Source of the DNA: Paragorgia papillata
Lineage: Eukaryota > Cnidaria > Anthozoa > Scleralcyonacea > Coralliidae
DNA length: 64,000 nucleotides
Assembly: GCA_035771165.1 (NCBI GenBank)
Contig: JAWNZC010000026.1
Span: 62,001 to 126,000 of the forward strand
Reading direction: 5' to 3'
The notes under the pieces are model-generated. The model did not search any database and had not been told where the DNA came from. It saw nothing but the letters and a program-made list of their open reading frames with translations. The position numbers and the translations under genes are program-made. Shown here one piece after another: positions 42,998 through 55,100 of this stretch; the first letter of the stretch is position 1, and every line of letters starts with the position of its first letter.

Positions 42998-43817
42998 ACA
43001 CACTGTATATACCTTGGAAAGCTGACTATACAATCAAACAGTAAGGCAAAAGCGGACACGAGCCATTTTTGGACGTCAGTTCCACCCTTCCACCCTACGA
43101 CCATATACAGAAAATTTTGTTTACGAAAAGTCAAGAACCACCCCAAAAACAGTCGAATTTCTATTTTTACACAGGATACGGAAAAGAACAAGTGCTTCAC
43201 AAGGAATGAAATAAAGCCTATATCTTACCAACTACATTAAGGTGGCTCCCTAGGGTTTTTATATGATACATAACTATGTTTGACTAAAATACTTATGGAA
43301 GCCCAGTTCCCTTCTTCTGTGACTTATGTTCATGAAACTTTTCAGTAAGATTAGTAACATGCCTCGCAATTAATTTCGCGCCGTTAGTTACCTTATGAAG
43401 ATCGTTGCTATGGCGAAAACGAGTCCAAAAAAATAAAGGATTTTTTTGGTATTGTTCATCCTTTTTCTGCCATTTCTCGAGTTTTCTTCGGTGAAATGTT
43501 TTCAAACTTCGCAGTCTTATGGGAATTGCTTCGAGAAACGCTTTACTGAAAAATAAATGTGGGACTGTTCGGATGGTTTTGTAAATATTACCAAATTTAA
43601 TGTTTTTTAACATTGAGCAAAATTCGTTGCATATAATTTTTTAAAAGAGAATCACAAAGGAAAGAGCTTCCTCTTGAACTGTCCAAACTTTTAAAAAATT
43701 TCACCAAAGCAATCGCAAAAAATTTGCGTTAATTCTTGGGCTTTTTTACGGGCGCTGACGTCATATTTCACAATGATCAGTAATTTTCCCCCCATTCGCA
43801 ACCAGCTCGCGCGCGGT
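42998..43817. other. Repeat-like stretch with an unassigned open frame
   Basis: A minus-strand frame of 106 codons (43293-43613) is basic but matches nothing I know and has no splice or promoter support. No other feature. Confidence 0.35.
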
Positions 43818-43823
43818 CATAAA

Positions 43824-44638
43824 ACCCTGCCTCCTCCACAGGCCCTATTGCATCATGGACAGGTCACGCTGTTGAGAGGGCCTGCCAGATCATGTAAACA
43901 AAATGGTGACTGATCCCATTATGCACAGCGAGACTAGGCCCTAGAGGCGATAGTTTTGAGCGGGCCTGCAAGTTTCCGGCCGCTGTTCGACAAACGTACG
44001 TCCAAGTTCTTTAAACACTGTGACCCACCAGGAAATTCGGTCTAAACTTTCTTACAGATCATGACAATGAAGAAACCAATATGTTTTAGAATTACCGACC
44101 TTATGCCAATAATATTTTTAGCGACAAAAAGGAATTGAAGGGGAAAATATCTGCCGAACAAAAGCAAATTCGACGGTCAGGAAAGTAACAGGTTTTTCGT
44201 ATTGTTTTTTGGTTTATTTAGCTATCGAAGACTGTCAACTGATCAAGAGTTAATGAGATTTAATTTTGTTAAATTGTAGGCTATAGTGTAGCGTAATTCA
44301 AGTTTCAGTTGTTGTGGAAACCGAAAAAGTATAAACCAAAGAGTCTCTGAGTAGACTAAAGTGTATTTTCGTTGATTATTCCGGCCGAACGTTGACAAAG
44401 TTCAACCGTAATTGCTTTCTTCAACAATTCCTGCATTTTAAAGCTAGGATTCGTATGTCATAAGTTTTCAATGGCCTTCAAAATCTTCGTATATAGCCAT
44501 GGCTATTAACAATGGTAGTTAATTATGCACATTTATTCCGTGCCAAGTTTTGCCAAGTTTTTTACAGGATCTTGCAGGCCCTAAATTCGGCGTGTGTGAC
44601 CTGTCCATGATGCAATAGGGCCTGTGGAGGAGGCAGTA
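43824..44638. mobile_element. TIR element with about 45-bp inverted ends
   Basis: CCTGCCTCCTCCACAGGCCC with TTGCATCATGGACAGGTCAC at the left is mirrored at 44595-44636. The left arm of a larger foldback (44203-44523) lies within it. No coding frame. Confidence 0.55.
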
Positions 44639-45690
44639 ATAAAACCCTGCCTCCTCCACAGGCCCTCATTGCATCATGGACAGGTCACACACGCCGAATT
44701 TAGGGCCTGCAAGATCCTGTAGTGCTTTGCGAAAAATGCAACTGCGCGTTGAGTTTAAAAGCAATCAAATTCAAATTTTTACCGTTTATAGCAAAACGAT
44801 TGTAGCCGATTGGACAGTGGTTTACAATTTTGAAAAGTATTCAAACTTGTTTTGTTTTGAGAAAATTCTGAGAGCGCATTCGCTTTGCGCCGCGACTTTT
44901 GTTGAACTACAGTTTCAATCAAATCAAAACTCAACTAGCTGTTCTACAAAAGTGTGTGCGGTAGGTATGGGTTTGGTTTTTTTTTGGTTATTTTTGAGAT
45001 ATAAGGCATTCTTTTGCAACCTCAGTTAAGTTGCGTGGATACCATGAATCGTAGTCGATTACTCAGAACTGAAAAAAAAAATCGTATAGCTACCGCACAC
45101 ACTTTTGAAGCTCCTATTGTCTCCGATACATTGTGAAAATTTGAAAAATATCGGCCAAAACCCGTGTTCAACAAACGTCTTTGAATACGGCAGTTTAGCT
45201 GAAATTTAAAGCTGAAGAAACAAGCGGGAAAACAGAGCTGCTTGCAATTTTCATCGCTTAATATCTTAATGAATTTTGTAAAATAAATTTTTCAAAACCC
45301 AGCTAATTACGCAAAAAAATTTTTTTTAGTATTTTTAAATTTCTATGGTGTATAACGTAACTTTAACTACCATTGTTAATAGCCATGGCTATATCCGAAG
45401 ATTTTGAAGGCCATTGAAGACTTATGATATACGAATCTTAGCTTTAAAATGAAGGAATTGTTGAAAAAAGCAATTACGGTTGAACTTTGTCAACTTTCGG
45501 CCGGAATAATCAACGAAAATGCACTTTAGTCTACCCAGAGACTCTTTGGTTTATACTTTTTCGGTTTCCACAACAACTGAAACTTAAATTACGCTACACT
45601 ATAGGGCCTACAATTTAACAAAATTAAATCTCATTAACTCTTGGTCAGTTGACAGTCTTCGATAGCTAAATAAACGAAAAAGCACGTAAT
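44203..45690. mobile_element. Nested foldback with about 320-bp arms
   Basis: 44203-44523 is the inverted copy of about 45364-45686 (for example ATAGCCATGGCTATTAACAA and its complement). Between them lies a second, tighter palindrome at 44564-44720, where CTGCCTCCTCC and GGAGGAGGCAG ends of two element copies face each other. The plus-strand frame at 44676-45029 is not supported as a gene. Confidence 0.75.
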
Positions 45691-45761
45691 TCTGTGATGA
45701 GTATCATAAAACTATAATTTTTATATACAGTAGATTTTCATAATTTTCCGGTTTACAACAG

Positions 45762-45847
45762 GCAACAAAAGAAACAGCCACAACTATTGGCAATATGCAC
45801 ACACAAGAAACCATAGATGATGCACTTATTCAAATCAACAATGCAGT
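45762..45847 (+). CDS. Candidate exon, possibly upstream part of the transposon-like gene
   Basis: Acceptor TTACAACAG, donor GTAAGT, phase 0 to 2, 28 codons (ATKETATTIGNMHTQETIDD onward). The phase agrees with the next candidate exon at 46110. No domain recognised, and the link to 47776 is not established. Confidence 0.4.
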
Positions 45848-46109
45848 GTAAGTAATAACGTAACAAACTTTAATTTAATTTCATGTAAATGCACAGTTAT
45901 TACTTTTGGAGGTGAGGTTTGTATGTACATGAAGGCAATGGTACATACTCATACTGTACCATCTTAAACCACATCCTTATTAACCAGACAAACAAACAAA
46001 AAATTGTGTGATTGAAATGAATGAAATACAACAATGTGTCATGTGTACTGTACCTTTTTGTGTCTTTAAAAAGTTTCTCTGATTTAACACTCTTTTTCTT
46101 TAATTTAAG

Positions 46110-46234
46110 AACTGAAAGGGAGAAATCCAGAGTCAGAACAAACACTGGCATTACAGAACGTGGTGGACAATTTGATAGGCTACGATTTTTCCAAGCTAAA
46201 GAGCAAGTTTTAGTTAGTTTTAGTTACCAGTCCT
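46110..46234 (+). CDS. Candidate exon, 3' boundary uncertain
   Basis: Acceptor TTTCTTTAATTTAAG followed by an open frame (TEREKSRVRTNTGITERGGQ onward) that takes up the phase of the 45762-45847 exon. No clear donor in the phase needed for 47776, so either an exon is missing, perhaps disrupted by the LINE insertion, or these two exons are unrelated. Confidence 0.35.
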
Positions 46235-46239
46235 CGTAA

Positions 46240-46870
46240 TTCAACTGTTTTTGCCTCGGCAAACTAATTGCCGGAGTCTTTCGATAATTTGTAATAAGTC
46301 TTTCTGATGAGGAACATAATGAAATCACTGTAGATTGCTTCGGCAAGCACGTCGGCAGTTGTAAAAGACTGTTGTCACACCTGGCACTTGTACATGTAAA
46401 TGCATACGAAACTGATTAAAGGCAATCGCGGAAGTAGATTCTGTTTGACAAATTTCTCACAGTAGGACTTTGTGTTTTGTGTGATAATTTAAGTTTACAA
46501 TGGAAGTTCAATTTTGCAAAGCACCTGTTTTATATGTCGAAAATGAGTCAAATCTATTTGTTAGCAAGATTACGAATACAAAAATAAATTTACGTTAAGT
46601 CGTTTAACGTGATGTTACGATCGGAACGAACACGATTTTTTTGGGGAAAGGTATAACAATGTCAATGACGGGTGGAATTGCCTCGGCATTTTTTTATTGC
46701 AAAGGGAAACCAGAAAAATCATAACTTGCCTCTGCATTTGCCTCGGCAATTCCCGAGTGCCGAGGCAAAGGAGGACTGGCTATAACACACATTAAACTCA
46801 CATACCGGTAGCCTGTCAACAAACATGCAATGCTGCAGTTGTCGAAACAATTTACAACAGACTTCAGTCT
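46240..46870. other. Intron-like stretch with GCCTCGGCA repeats
   Basis: Short motifs TTGCCTCGGCA occur near 46250, 46680 and 46738, the last in an inverted pair with TGCCGAGGCAA. No gene. Confidence 0.4.
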
Positions 46871-47620
46871 TGTTAATAGATAGATAGATAGATAGAAAAC
46901 TTTATTTAACCACGCTAACCCCGTCAACCGAAGCTGATTTCCACAGGGGGCGTGTATAAAAGAAATTACAGAAGTATAAACTTTAGAATAATTATTTACA
47001 AAATATTAGAAATAGTATTAAATATTAAATAGGTAAAGTATAGTACTTGGTAAGTTAGTCTGCGTGCAGCCTCGACAGGCGGCGCAACCCGCATCTACAG
47101 GGATGCGGGTTGCGCCGCCTGCCGAGATCGCACGCAGGCTATTATTTTTTTTGTTTAAAATATGTGAGCAGCAATTTTCTTTTGGAAACATGATAGAGAT
47201 TTGCTCTCCCTAATTTCGTTTGGAATAGAGTTCCATAGCTTAGCACCATCATACATAAAACTCTTTTTCATATTATTGGTGCGAGGTTGTGGTAGACAAA
47301 GACCACTTGAGATACTCCGAAGCTTATAATTTCTTATATTATTCTTATACGTGAAGAGGTTTGTGAGAGACTCAGGGCCTATTTTATTTAAAGTTTTGTA
47401 CATCATTCTTGCTTTTGCCTTTTTTCTTATCATATCAAGTGGCTCCCAGCCTAAGGCATATAAAGCAATAGAATGATCTACATCATTGCTCAAATTTGAA
47501 ATAATTTGAGCAGCTCTGTTTTGGAGTTTTTGTAGTCGTTTAGATTGTGTTTCACCAAATACATCCCAAACTTCAGAACAATAATCGAAGTAGGGACGTA
47601 TGATGGCATTGTATATAGAG
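46871..47620 (-). pseudogene. LINE 3' fragment with (GATA)n tail, antisense to the surrounding gene
   Basis: Minus strand reads RPYFDYCSEVWDVFGETQSK, then LQNRAAQIIS, and later LPQPRTNNMKKSFMYDGAKL and WNSIPNEIRE: the C-terminus of a CR1/L2-like reverse transcriptase ORF. The 3' UTR ends with a (GATA)n microsatellite at 46876-46893, the kind of tail CR1/L2-group LINEs leave. A 37-bp hairpin lies in this UTR (47057-47142). 5'-truncated and dead. Confidence 0.82.
47057..47142. repeat. Strong GC-rich hairpin in the LINE 3' region
   Basis: CAGGCGGCGCAACCCGCATC and its complement are separated by five bases, with the match extending outward through TGCGTGC/GCACGCA. Stem of about 37 bp. Confidence 0.8.
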
Positions 47621-47775
47621 AGATAAGCGTATCATAATAATTTGTTACAAAAACTTATAACAATGTCTCATTATCAATGAAGGAAATTGTGCACATGCAT
47701 TCTCACTGATGTCAGCTGGATGACAACTAATTGTACTGTCACATTTGCATTGCTTTTTACCTTTCATGTTTTCAG

Positions 47776-48061
47776 TAGACAAACACCAGTGGAAATCTTG
47801 CACACAATTCTGCTTGGTCCAGTCAAGTATCTCGTTGGTAAAACAATGAAAGGTCTATCCGCTGCTGATAAGAAAAAAGTTAAAGCAAAAATTGAATCAT
47901 TTGAGTTCTCTGCCTTTCCTCGACGACTGTCAAGTAGTTTTGTAAAGATCTATGGATCTTGTGTTGGGTGTGACTTCAAATTATGGGCACAAATCTCTGT
48001 TTTTATTCTTGATGGGATAATACCCAATGAAGAACTTGAAGTGTGGAGCAAACTTGCTGAT
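47776..48061 (+). CDS. Exon with EILHTILLG block
   Basis: Acceptor TGTTTTCAG, donor GTAAGA; one base plus 95 codons, ending in phase 0. Contains RQTPVEILHTILLGPVKYLV and KLWAQISVFIL, and ends EVWSKLAD, which joins to IFAVAYGSAV in the next exon. Confidence 0.7.
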
Positions 48062-48556
48062 GTAAGAGTCACATTACATTCGCTATTAAAGGATTTAGTC
48101 TACAGTGTATACCGTAAGACAACATATAGGCAATCCTATATGTTTTGCCTATATATACTGTACATATATATTTATAAAATAGGTTGCATCATACACATGC
48201 TCATGCTGTGATTAGTCAGTTACCTTTTTCTATATCAGGCTCTGCAAACATGGTTGTGATGTCATGGTTGGGACCTCACCTACGGCTCGAGTTCACGTAA
48301 ACATCCAAAGTCTCCCAACTCATTCTCACCAATCTCACGTTTGCATCAAGCTATATATAAACATGGGCAGGCATTTTCTATTTTTCTTATATAATTATAT
48401 ATATATATAGGATATTAAATAGGATATTACAGTATATAATTATATAGAGGCAACCTATATGTTTCCTATGGTTAACCTTATCTATAAAATTACAATAAAT
48501 GTAGCATACAAAGTTGTATTCTTACCTGATACTGTACATGTATGCTTTGATTGCAG

Positions 48557-48750
48557 ATTTTTGCAGTTGCATACGGAAGTGCAGTTGATATTGATGATGA
48601 CGACAATGTAGTTGCATTAATTCAGCAATTAATGGAATGTTGGATTGAAGTCCACCCCGAGTTGGCAAGAAAGCAGAAAATTCACATGTTGCTCCATCTT
48701 CAAGAAGACATGCTTAACTTTGGTCCACCAGTTGGTTTTGCAACTGAAAG
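48557..48750 (+). CDS. Exon with KIHMLLHL...FGPP block
   Basis: Acceptor TTTGATTGCAG, donor GTACGG, phase 0 to 2. An acidic run (DIDDDDN) is followed by ELARKQKIHMLLHLQEDMLN, then FGPPVGFATE. The split arginine codon is completed by the exon at 49423. Confidence 0.72.
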
Positions 48751-49422
48751 GTACGGTAATGAAATAATAGTAACCTGCAATATAGTAAGAAAATCGATAA
48801 TTATTTTAAAACATCTTTTCAGTTTTTCAATTTCTCATGTTTTCAGTTTGCTAGTCAAGATGCAAGTACTGTACTCAGACCAGTGAACTTCCTCCCATTC
48901 TCTGCTCATATCTGGAACACTAACTTCGGGTCAAAAAGTGGAGTCTAAGAGCTATTACGTTGCCTTCAGTCCCCCTATATACATGGCCAAGACGCGCGGT
49001 TCGCGTCAAGGGACTGGAAGCTTCAAAAGTTCAAAATTATGACTTCACTTTTGAAGTGTGATAATGACTGAAGTTAGCATTCCAGGTATAGGGATGAATA
49101 TAAGAAATGGAGTTCACTAACTCAGACAAATCCCCAAACAAGGAAGGATGCCATGATAACCTTGTGAAAATTACAGTACTTACTTTAAGTTATATAAAGT
49201 ACTCTTGTCTCTATGATCAACTCAGTGAGGCTCAGATATGTAGCAGACCAAGTTTATTTTAGATATTTACAGTACATGTAGTTGCACTTGGTGTTGGGAG
49301 TACAGTAATTTTCCCAAGTACACTGTACTTACAGTTTCACTACAAAACTGGAAACTTTATTTTAACATATGTACCAAGCCTCAAATTTACTTAATTCACT
49401 CAAAGTTTAAAATTTTTAATAG

Positions 49423-49567
49423 GTTTGAAGCATTCAATTCAAGTGATATGTAATTTGAATATTTTCTCTAACCGGCATGCATCAAGTAGAGACATTGCTG
49501 ATCGTTTTGTCAAAAACCAGGTCCTTCAATTTATAATTGCTGGTGGACAGTGGGGAAATAATCACAG
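49423..49567 (+). pseudogene. Exon with RFEAFN...SRDIADRF block, one-base frame error
   Basis: Acceptor TTTTTAATAG, donor GTACCA. Starts FEAFNSS in the incoming frame, then an extra base near 49445-49450 moves the rest (NIFSNRHASSRDIADRFVK onward) into the next frame. Its 145-nt length is one base too long for the phases on both sides, which independently shows the insertion. Confidence 0.65.
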
Positions 49568-49832
49568 GTACCAGTACACACTTCAAAGCTAGTAGTACAG
49601 TATATATACTGTACAATATAAACTGCAGCTCCATAACAAATGCATGCAGTACATGTATAAAAGAAAAATGACTGGTCATGGATAGGTTTTACAGTAAGTT
49701 GCCTTATAAATTATGGAGGTCGATCTGTAAGTAAGGTGAGTCAGATACTGTATCAGCAGGAACCCTTACACTGCTACTATTATTTGATGTTCAATATTTG
49801 ATATCAAACAATTATTTTTTTTCAATTTTTAG

Positions 49833-49956
49833 ATTACATGCATCTAACGAACTAATGGTAATATGCAAGCTACCCATATTTAAAAAAATTATGTTTGAAG
49901 AAGAGTCACGATCAAACAGTCATAAAGACATTTACAAACCTGGGACTCTCAGATTG
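49833..49956 (+). CDS. Exon of the transposon-like gene
   Basis: Acceptor CAATTTTTAG, donor GTAAAG; one base plus 41 codons (LHASNELMVICKLPIFKKIM onward), ending in phase 0. Phases agree on both sides. Confidence 0.6.
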
Positions 49957-50342
49957 GTAAAGTGCAGTATATAATTATATATTATAGTAGAAAATGTATG
50001 CCCTGTAAATTCTCCCAACTCCATGCAGTCTTTTATGTTTGCTTCAGGCTATACCGTATAAAAACAGGCAGTCATTTTTATGTTATAATTGCAGCCAGGC
50101 ATTTTGAAAATGTTTTAATAAAAAGGTTTGACATTGGATAAATAATTTTTTAAAAATGGACAGTTCAGCTAAAATTGTCTAAAGCCTTCTTCAAAAAATC
50201 AATTGCTGAAGAAGGCTATAGTATTTTAGCTGAATTGTCTTTTTTAAAACAAATATCCAGTATCAAACCTCTTTATTAAGATACAATGTACATGTAATCA
50301 CAATTATTATAAATACTTTGTATTTCTTTCTTGTATGCGTAG

Positions 50343-50537
50343 GGTACTTACTTGAACGGAAGACTGCAAAACACAATTGTCTCATAAGTCCTTCCAACAC
50401 CCATTATTGAAGATGAGCTAGCTTTACATCAAATCAATCCATATGACAGCTGTAAGAAGTTCAGAGGATGTATTGCCCAAGATAATAACCTGGTCAAAGA
50501 AGGAGACATTATTGTATATGACAGCAGCAATGTACAA
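50343..50537 (+). pseudogene. Exon of the transposon-like gene with internal TAA
   Basis: Acceptor TATGCGTAG, donor GTATGT, exactly 65 codons in phase 0. Codon 15 is TAA (50385-50387); downstream the frame is open (EDELALHQINPYDSCKKFRG, then VKEGDIIVYDSSNVQ). Phase agreement on both sides argues that this is the right frame and the stop is a lesion. Confidence 0.6.
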
Positions 50538-50587
50538 GTATGTACACAATTGTAATTTGTTGTATACTATTGTACATACAGATATGG

Positions 50588-50746
50588 ACATTACCTCCAC
50601 TAACATCAAACTTCAATATTTCCCAGGAGCATTTGACAGGTTTCTTTTACCTCAACCAATCACTGTAAAACTGGTTAAGACTGGTTAAGACTGGTAAGGT
50701 GCTCCTGGGAAATGTTTAATATTTTTTATGTTGGTGGAGGTAATGT
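50588..50746. repeat. Small foldback MITE
   Basis: ACATTACCTCCACTAACATC with TTTCCCAGGAGCA at the left is mirrored by TGCTCCTGGGAAA with GTTGGTGGAGGTAATGT at the right. The unpaired middle contains ACTGGTTAAG repeats. Confidence 0.7.
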
Positions 50747-51385
50747 TTTTTATCAACGGTGTCCATCCTTAGATGCAATTGATGGTATATATAATGTATA
50801 TACTATTAGATTAAATTCTGAGCATTAAATGCTCAGAATTTATATGAGGTACTGTACATACAGGTAATATAGCAGCTAGTTATAAAACAGCTGCAGAGCC
50901 TGGATAATAGAAATTAAGAGCAAATACTGTAATCTAATCATTTTAGTAGAAACTAGCTATGTCCCTTACAAAACGTCCATAGCTGCCTATAGGCTACCTA
51001 TAGAGAACGTTCCAATTGCCTATAGAACCTCTTGGTGCCTATAGAGATCTATAATAGGTCAGTTGCCTATACGCAGGCCTTGTAATGAAAAAAATAAAGG
51101 AGATTGACCAATCGAGCTCCTAAATTTATCCAGGTGCTTAATTGAGCTCCTGGGTTAAAAGTAAAAATATTTGGCCATAAACGTAGAACCCAAATGCCTA
51201 AAAAGTGTTAATCCAAAGTGAAATATTAACAATTCAATTTTATTGAATTACAGTATATATTAAGTAATATAAAAAAGAACAATGTCACACAATAACATGG
51301 CTATTAATTAATATATTATTAAATGTGCATTTTGATTAAAAGATAAAATCAATACTATAATATCAAGTTCTGACTCTGTATTCTA
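50747..51385. other. Intron stretch rich in TGCCTATAG motifs
   Basis: Units like TTGCCTATAGA recur at 50985-51070, and related CACCTATA/TACCTATAG units appear on the far side of the Ty3/gypsy insertion at 57420-57480. No gene. Confidence 0.5.
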
Positions 51386-51620
51386 ATTGTCAGAATCAGT
51401 ACTAGTAGAGTCAAAAAGTTCCTGATCTGACAGATCTGTAACATCACTGGTGGAACTGCTAATGCTATCAGTATCTGTGTCATCGTCAAGGACAGATGGA
51501 TCTAAACCTTGGACCTTTTCTGGTGGTTCAACGTGATCTGCACCACAGCACATAGCCAGGACATGGCAGGAACTAGGAAGTGAGGAATGCCTGATCGTAG
51601 GTTACTGGAAATACTTAAGT
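51386..51620 (-). CDS. Possible 3'-terminal exon, acidic Ser/Asp-rich tail
   Basis: On the minus strand an open frame reads SLPSSCHVLAMCCGADHVEP, then a highly acidic Ser/Asp/Thr tail (LDDDTDTDSIS onward), to a stop at 51386-51388. The biased but ordered composition looks like a protein C-terminus. A candidate acceptor lies near 51612, but TAA occurs directly after it in this frame. Family unknown; the rest of the gene is not seen. Could be chance. Confidence 0.3.
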
Positions 51621-51892
51621 TCTTGTATCTGAGCGACGTATAAACACGCACTGTAGTTTGCTGCTGTACTTACTGTACAATTTCCGAGCGATTATATTGC
51701 GCTCAATAAAAGCAATTTCAAGCTAATTTGGGAACAAAATTTACAAAAATAAAGCACAAAACCACAGTATTTTTCAACCTAATCATCTTATTTTAGGCGC
51801 TCGATTCACAGCACTAGAACATTGACTGAGGGGAGTGCGGAGGCGATCTGGATCGATCAATCACCTCTCGTCACAAGGCCTGTATATGCTTG

Positions 51893-52080
51893 TGTAGAAT
51901 AATCAACTTTATTGTAAGTAAAGGCTTAAATTGTATTATATAACAAAACGCGACTCAAGTCAACGAACTCGTCTCAAAGTCAACTGTCAACCCAACCTCA
52001 CGTCAAATGGCGTGCGAGCTACAACGAGTCAACGACAACTTGTGTATAAACGTGACACAGTTGTTTAAACTTATACTACA
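51893..52080 (-). repeat. Ty3/gypsy 3' LTR
   Basis: 188 bp, TGTAGAA...TACTACA, identical by eye to 57220-57407. Preceded by CTTG, the 4-bp target duplication found again at 57408-57411. Confidence 0.93.
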
Positions 52081-52096
52081 TCATTCCCCTCCTAAA
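52081..52096 (-). promoter_or_regulatory. Polypurine tract of the Ty3/gypsy element
   Basis: Minus strand TTTAGGAGGGGAATGA directly upstream of the 3' LTR. Confidence 0.75.
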
Positions 52097-52136
52097 TGGG
52101 AATTCCTTACAAATAATATTTACAACAATTAAATGG

Positions 52137-55100
52137 TTAAGTTAAAATATAGTCTTTCGTCCAGACTGGCTGACTCCGATTTCGAATTGATCGTGTAATA
52201 CCACTATTCTCTTGTTCCCTTAGATCTGAATTTGCGTGGGTGGTGAGTTCAATAAGTTCTTCCTCAGTTTGGGCACTTTTGGTCAGGGCGGTGGGTTCAA
52301 TAAGTTCTTCCTCAGTTTGGGCACTTTCGGCCAGGTCGGTGAGTTCATAATTAAGTTCTTCCTCAGGTTGGCAACTATCGGTCGAGGCTTCTACTGTGGT
52401 GTTTCTCTGTGTTTCTATCTGGTCCGTTAGAGGTTCTGTCTGTTGGTGGTGATTCCTGTAGACCCATTCTTCATCGCCTTCGTCATCGCTTGCATGCGAT
52501 TCCATTGGTTGATTTCCCGTTTCAGGGTAAAACTTACTCGGTAGATAGGCAGATGCACCTTCTTTATCTGTTGGTTTTCTTGCAATTTTCGTTGGTTTAA
52601 TTTGATCTTTCTTTTGTGCGTGACATCTTTTCAGGTTATTGAAATGAACTACAACTCTTTTACGCCCACCTTCTTTCTTTAACCGATACACCACATCTGT
52701 TATCATCTTCACAACCACGTAAGGTCCCTCCCACTTCGCAGCTAGTTTCCTCGACAGTCCCTTCTTTGTGGAGTGCACCATGCGCCACACTCGATCTCCC
52801 ACATTATAAAGGTTTCCTGTTGCTGATGCGTTGTAGTAGTCTCTATAACGTCGTGTTGCTACTTCCATCTTTTCTCTCGCCAACCCATGAGCCGTGTTAA
52901 ATCTTTCTTGTAATTTTTTTACAAACTCCAGAGTGTTCTGACTTGGCTGGTCGGGCGGGTCACCAATTACGAGATCCACTGGCAGACGTGCTTCTCTCCC
53001 GAACATCATGCGAAATGGGGTGACACCAGTAGACGATTGAACCGCTGTTCTGTACGCCATCAGCACCTGAGGAATCCAGGAATCCCAATCGCTTTGGTCT
53101 TCGCTCACTACCTTGGACAGCATACTTTTTAACGTTCGGTTAATTCTTTCGACAAGGCCATCACTCTGTGGATGATAAGGTGTGGTGCGGGGTTTTTTTA
53201 TTCCAAGGAGTCTCATAACCGACTGAAAAACTTCACTTTCAAAATCGCGCCCTTGATCTGAATGCAGAAATTGCATCACTCCGTAACGTGTAATCCACTC
53301 ATCAACAAGTTTGCTTGCCACAGTTTGGGCTTTGTGGTCTGGAATCGGGTAGGCTTCTGGCCATTTTGTAAAGTAGTCAGTTATTACGAGAATAAATCTG
53401 TTACCTTGCTTGGATTTTGGTAGTGGCCCAATAACATCCAGAGCCACACGTTCCATTGGGCATCCTGTGATGTTTGTTACTAGAGGTGCTCGAGCTTTTC
53501 TTTGCGGCGGGTTGTGTTTTGCGCATTGGTTGCAGCTGTTACAATGCTCCTCAACGTCGTCTCTCCATCCTTTCCAGTAGTATCGTTCCTTCACTTTCTC
53601 CGTCATCTTGTTAATTCCCAAATGGCCAGACGTCGGTAGATCATGGAGGGTTGTCAACACTTCCAGAATTAACTTTCTTGGTAGACATAGCTGCCGTTTA
53701 ATGGACGTTCCATCCTCGCTCTCGTACTCTCGATAGAGGATTCCATTAACCAACTTTAGTCTAGAAAATTGGCTCCACAGGGACGAGGTGAAGGGACCCA
53801 TGCTGGCTATTTCCTCTCTTGGCGGTCGTCTTCCTTTCTCCATCCATGAGATAGCTTCGTTTATTGACTGATCTTCGGCTTGATATAGTGCTAGTTCCAA
53901 GTGATTTGTCGTCGTCGTTCTTGAACCTGGTGCTACGACAGAAACGTGATTTTCTTTACTCGCGTTTGACGGAGGAATCCTCGACATTCCATCAGCGTTT
54001 CCATGGAGTTTGCCTGCCCGATGTTCCACGGTGAAATCGAATTCAGAAAGCCTTTCCAACCAGCGTGCCACTTGACCTTTTGGATTTTTGAAACTTCGTA
54101 GCCACCTCAACGCACTGTGGTCTGTACGAACAGTGAAGTGGTTTCCCCATAGGTACGGCTCGAAGTATTCCAGTCCCCATACCATTGCTAACAGTTCTTT
54201 CCGTGTGGTGCTATAATTGCGTTCCGCTTTTGATAAGGTTTTCGCCGCAAATCCAATGACCCTTTCTTCACCGTCTTGCACTTGGGATAATACGGCACCC
54301 AGTCCCACGTTGCTTGCATCCGTGTCTACAATGAACGGCGTATCACTTCTTGGATAGGCTAGCACAGGAGCAGTTATTAACTTTTCTTTCAACTTCGTAA
54401 AGGCTGTTTGGCATTCCTTACTCCAATGGTATTTTATTCCTTTTTGTTCCAGTTTGTGTAAAGGAGCAGCGATATCTGCATAGCTTGGGATGAACTGGCG
54501 GTAGTAGCCGGCACAGCCAAGGAAGGAACGTAGACTTGTCAAGTCACAAGGAATTGGCCACTCTTTAAGAGCTTTGGTCTTTTCCGGATCCGTTGAAATT
54601 CCATGGCGGCTTATCACGTGCCCCAGGATCACGGTTTCTTCGTTCAGAATTTTGCATTTTCTGGCGTTCAACTTGAGACCAGCCTTTTCAAGGCGACCAA
54701 GTACCGTGTCGAACTTCTTGCGATGCTCCTCCAACGTCTTTGCAAAGATGATAATATCGTCCAAATAGACGAGGCAATCCAACCAGTTAAGTCCCTGTAG
54801 AATGATATTCATCGCGCGTTGAAAAGTGGCTGGTGCATTTGTCAAACCGAATGGCATTCTTTTAAATTGATAATGTCCGTCAACCGTTGAAAATGCCGTT
54901 TTCTCTCGATCTTGTTCCTCAACGCTTATTTGCCAATAACCTCTCACCAAGTCCAGGTGAGTGAAGTAGACTGCCCCCGACATTGCATGTAGGATGTCTT
55001 CACATCTTGGAAGAGGGAAGACATCTTTTCTGGTAACTTCATTTAGCTTGCGATAATCTACACAGAATCTTTTAGAGCCATCCTTCTTGGCCACCAAGAT

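Noticed and set aside
44676..45029. 117-residue plus-strand ORF
   Set aside because: Begins inside a palindrome and runs into an AT-rich foldback loop; no recognisable domain.
46300..46345. Hammerhead core near CTGATGAGGAAC
   Set aside because: No stem II pairing before GAAA and no stem I partner.
52236..52430. Plus-strand ORF with GTFGQGG repeats
   Set aside because: It is the antisense shadow of the 18-residue tandem repeat in the Ty3/gypsy pol tail.
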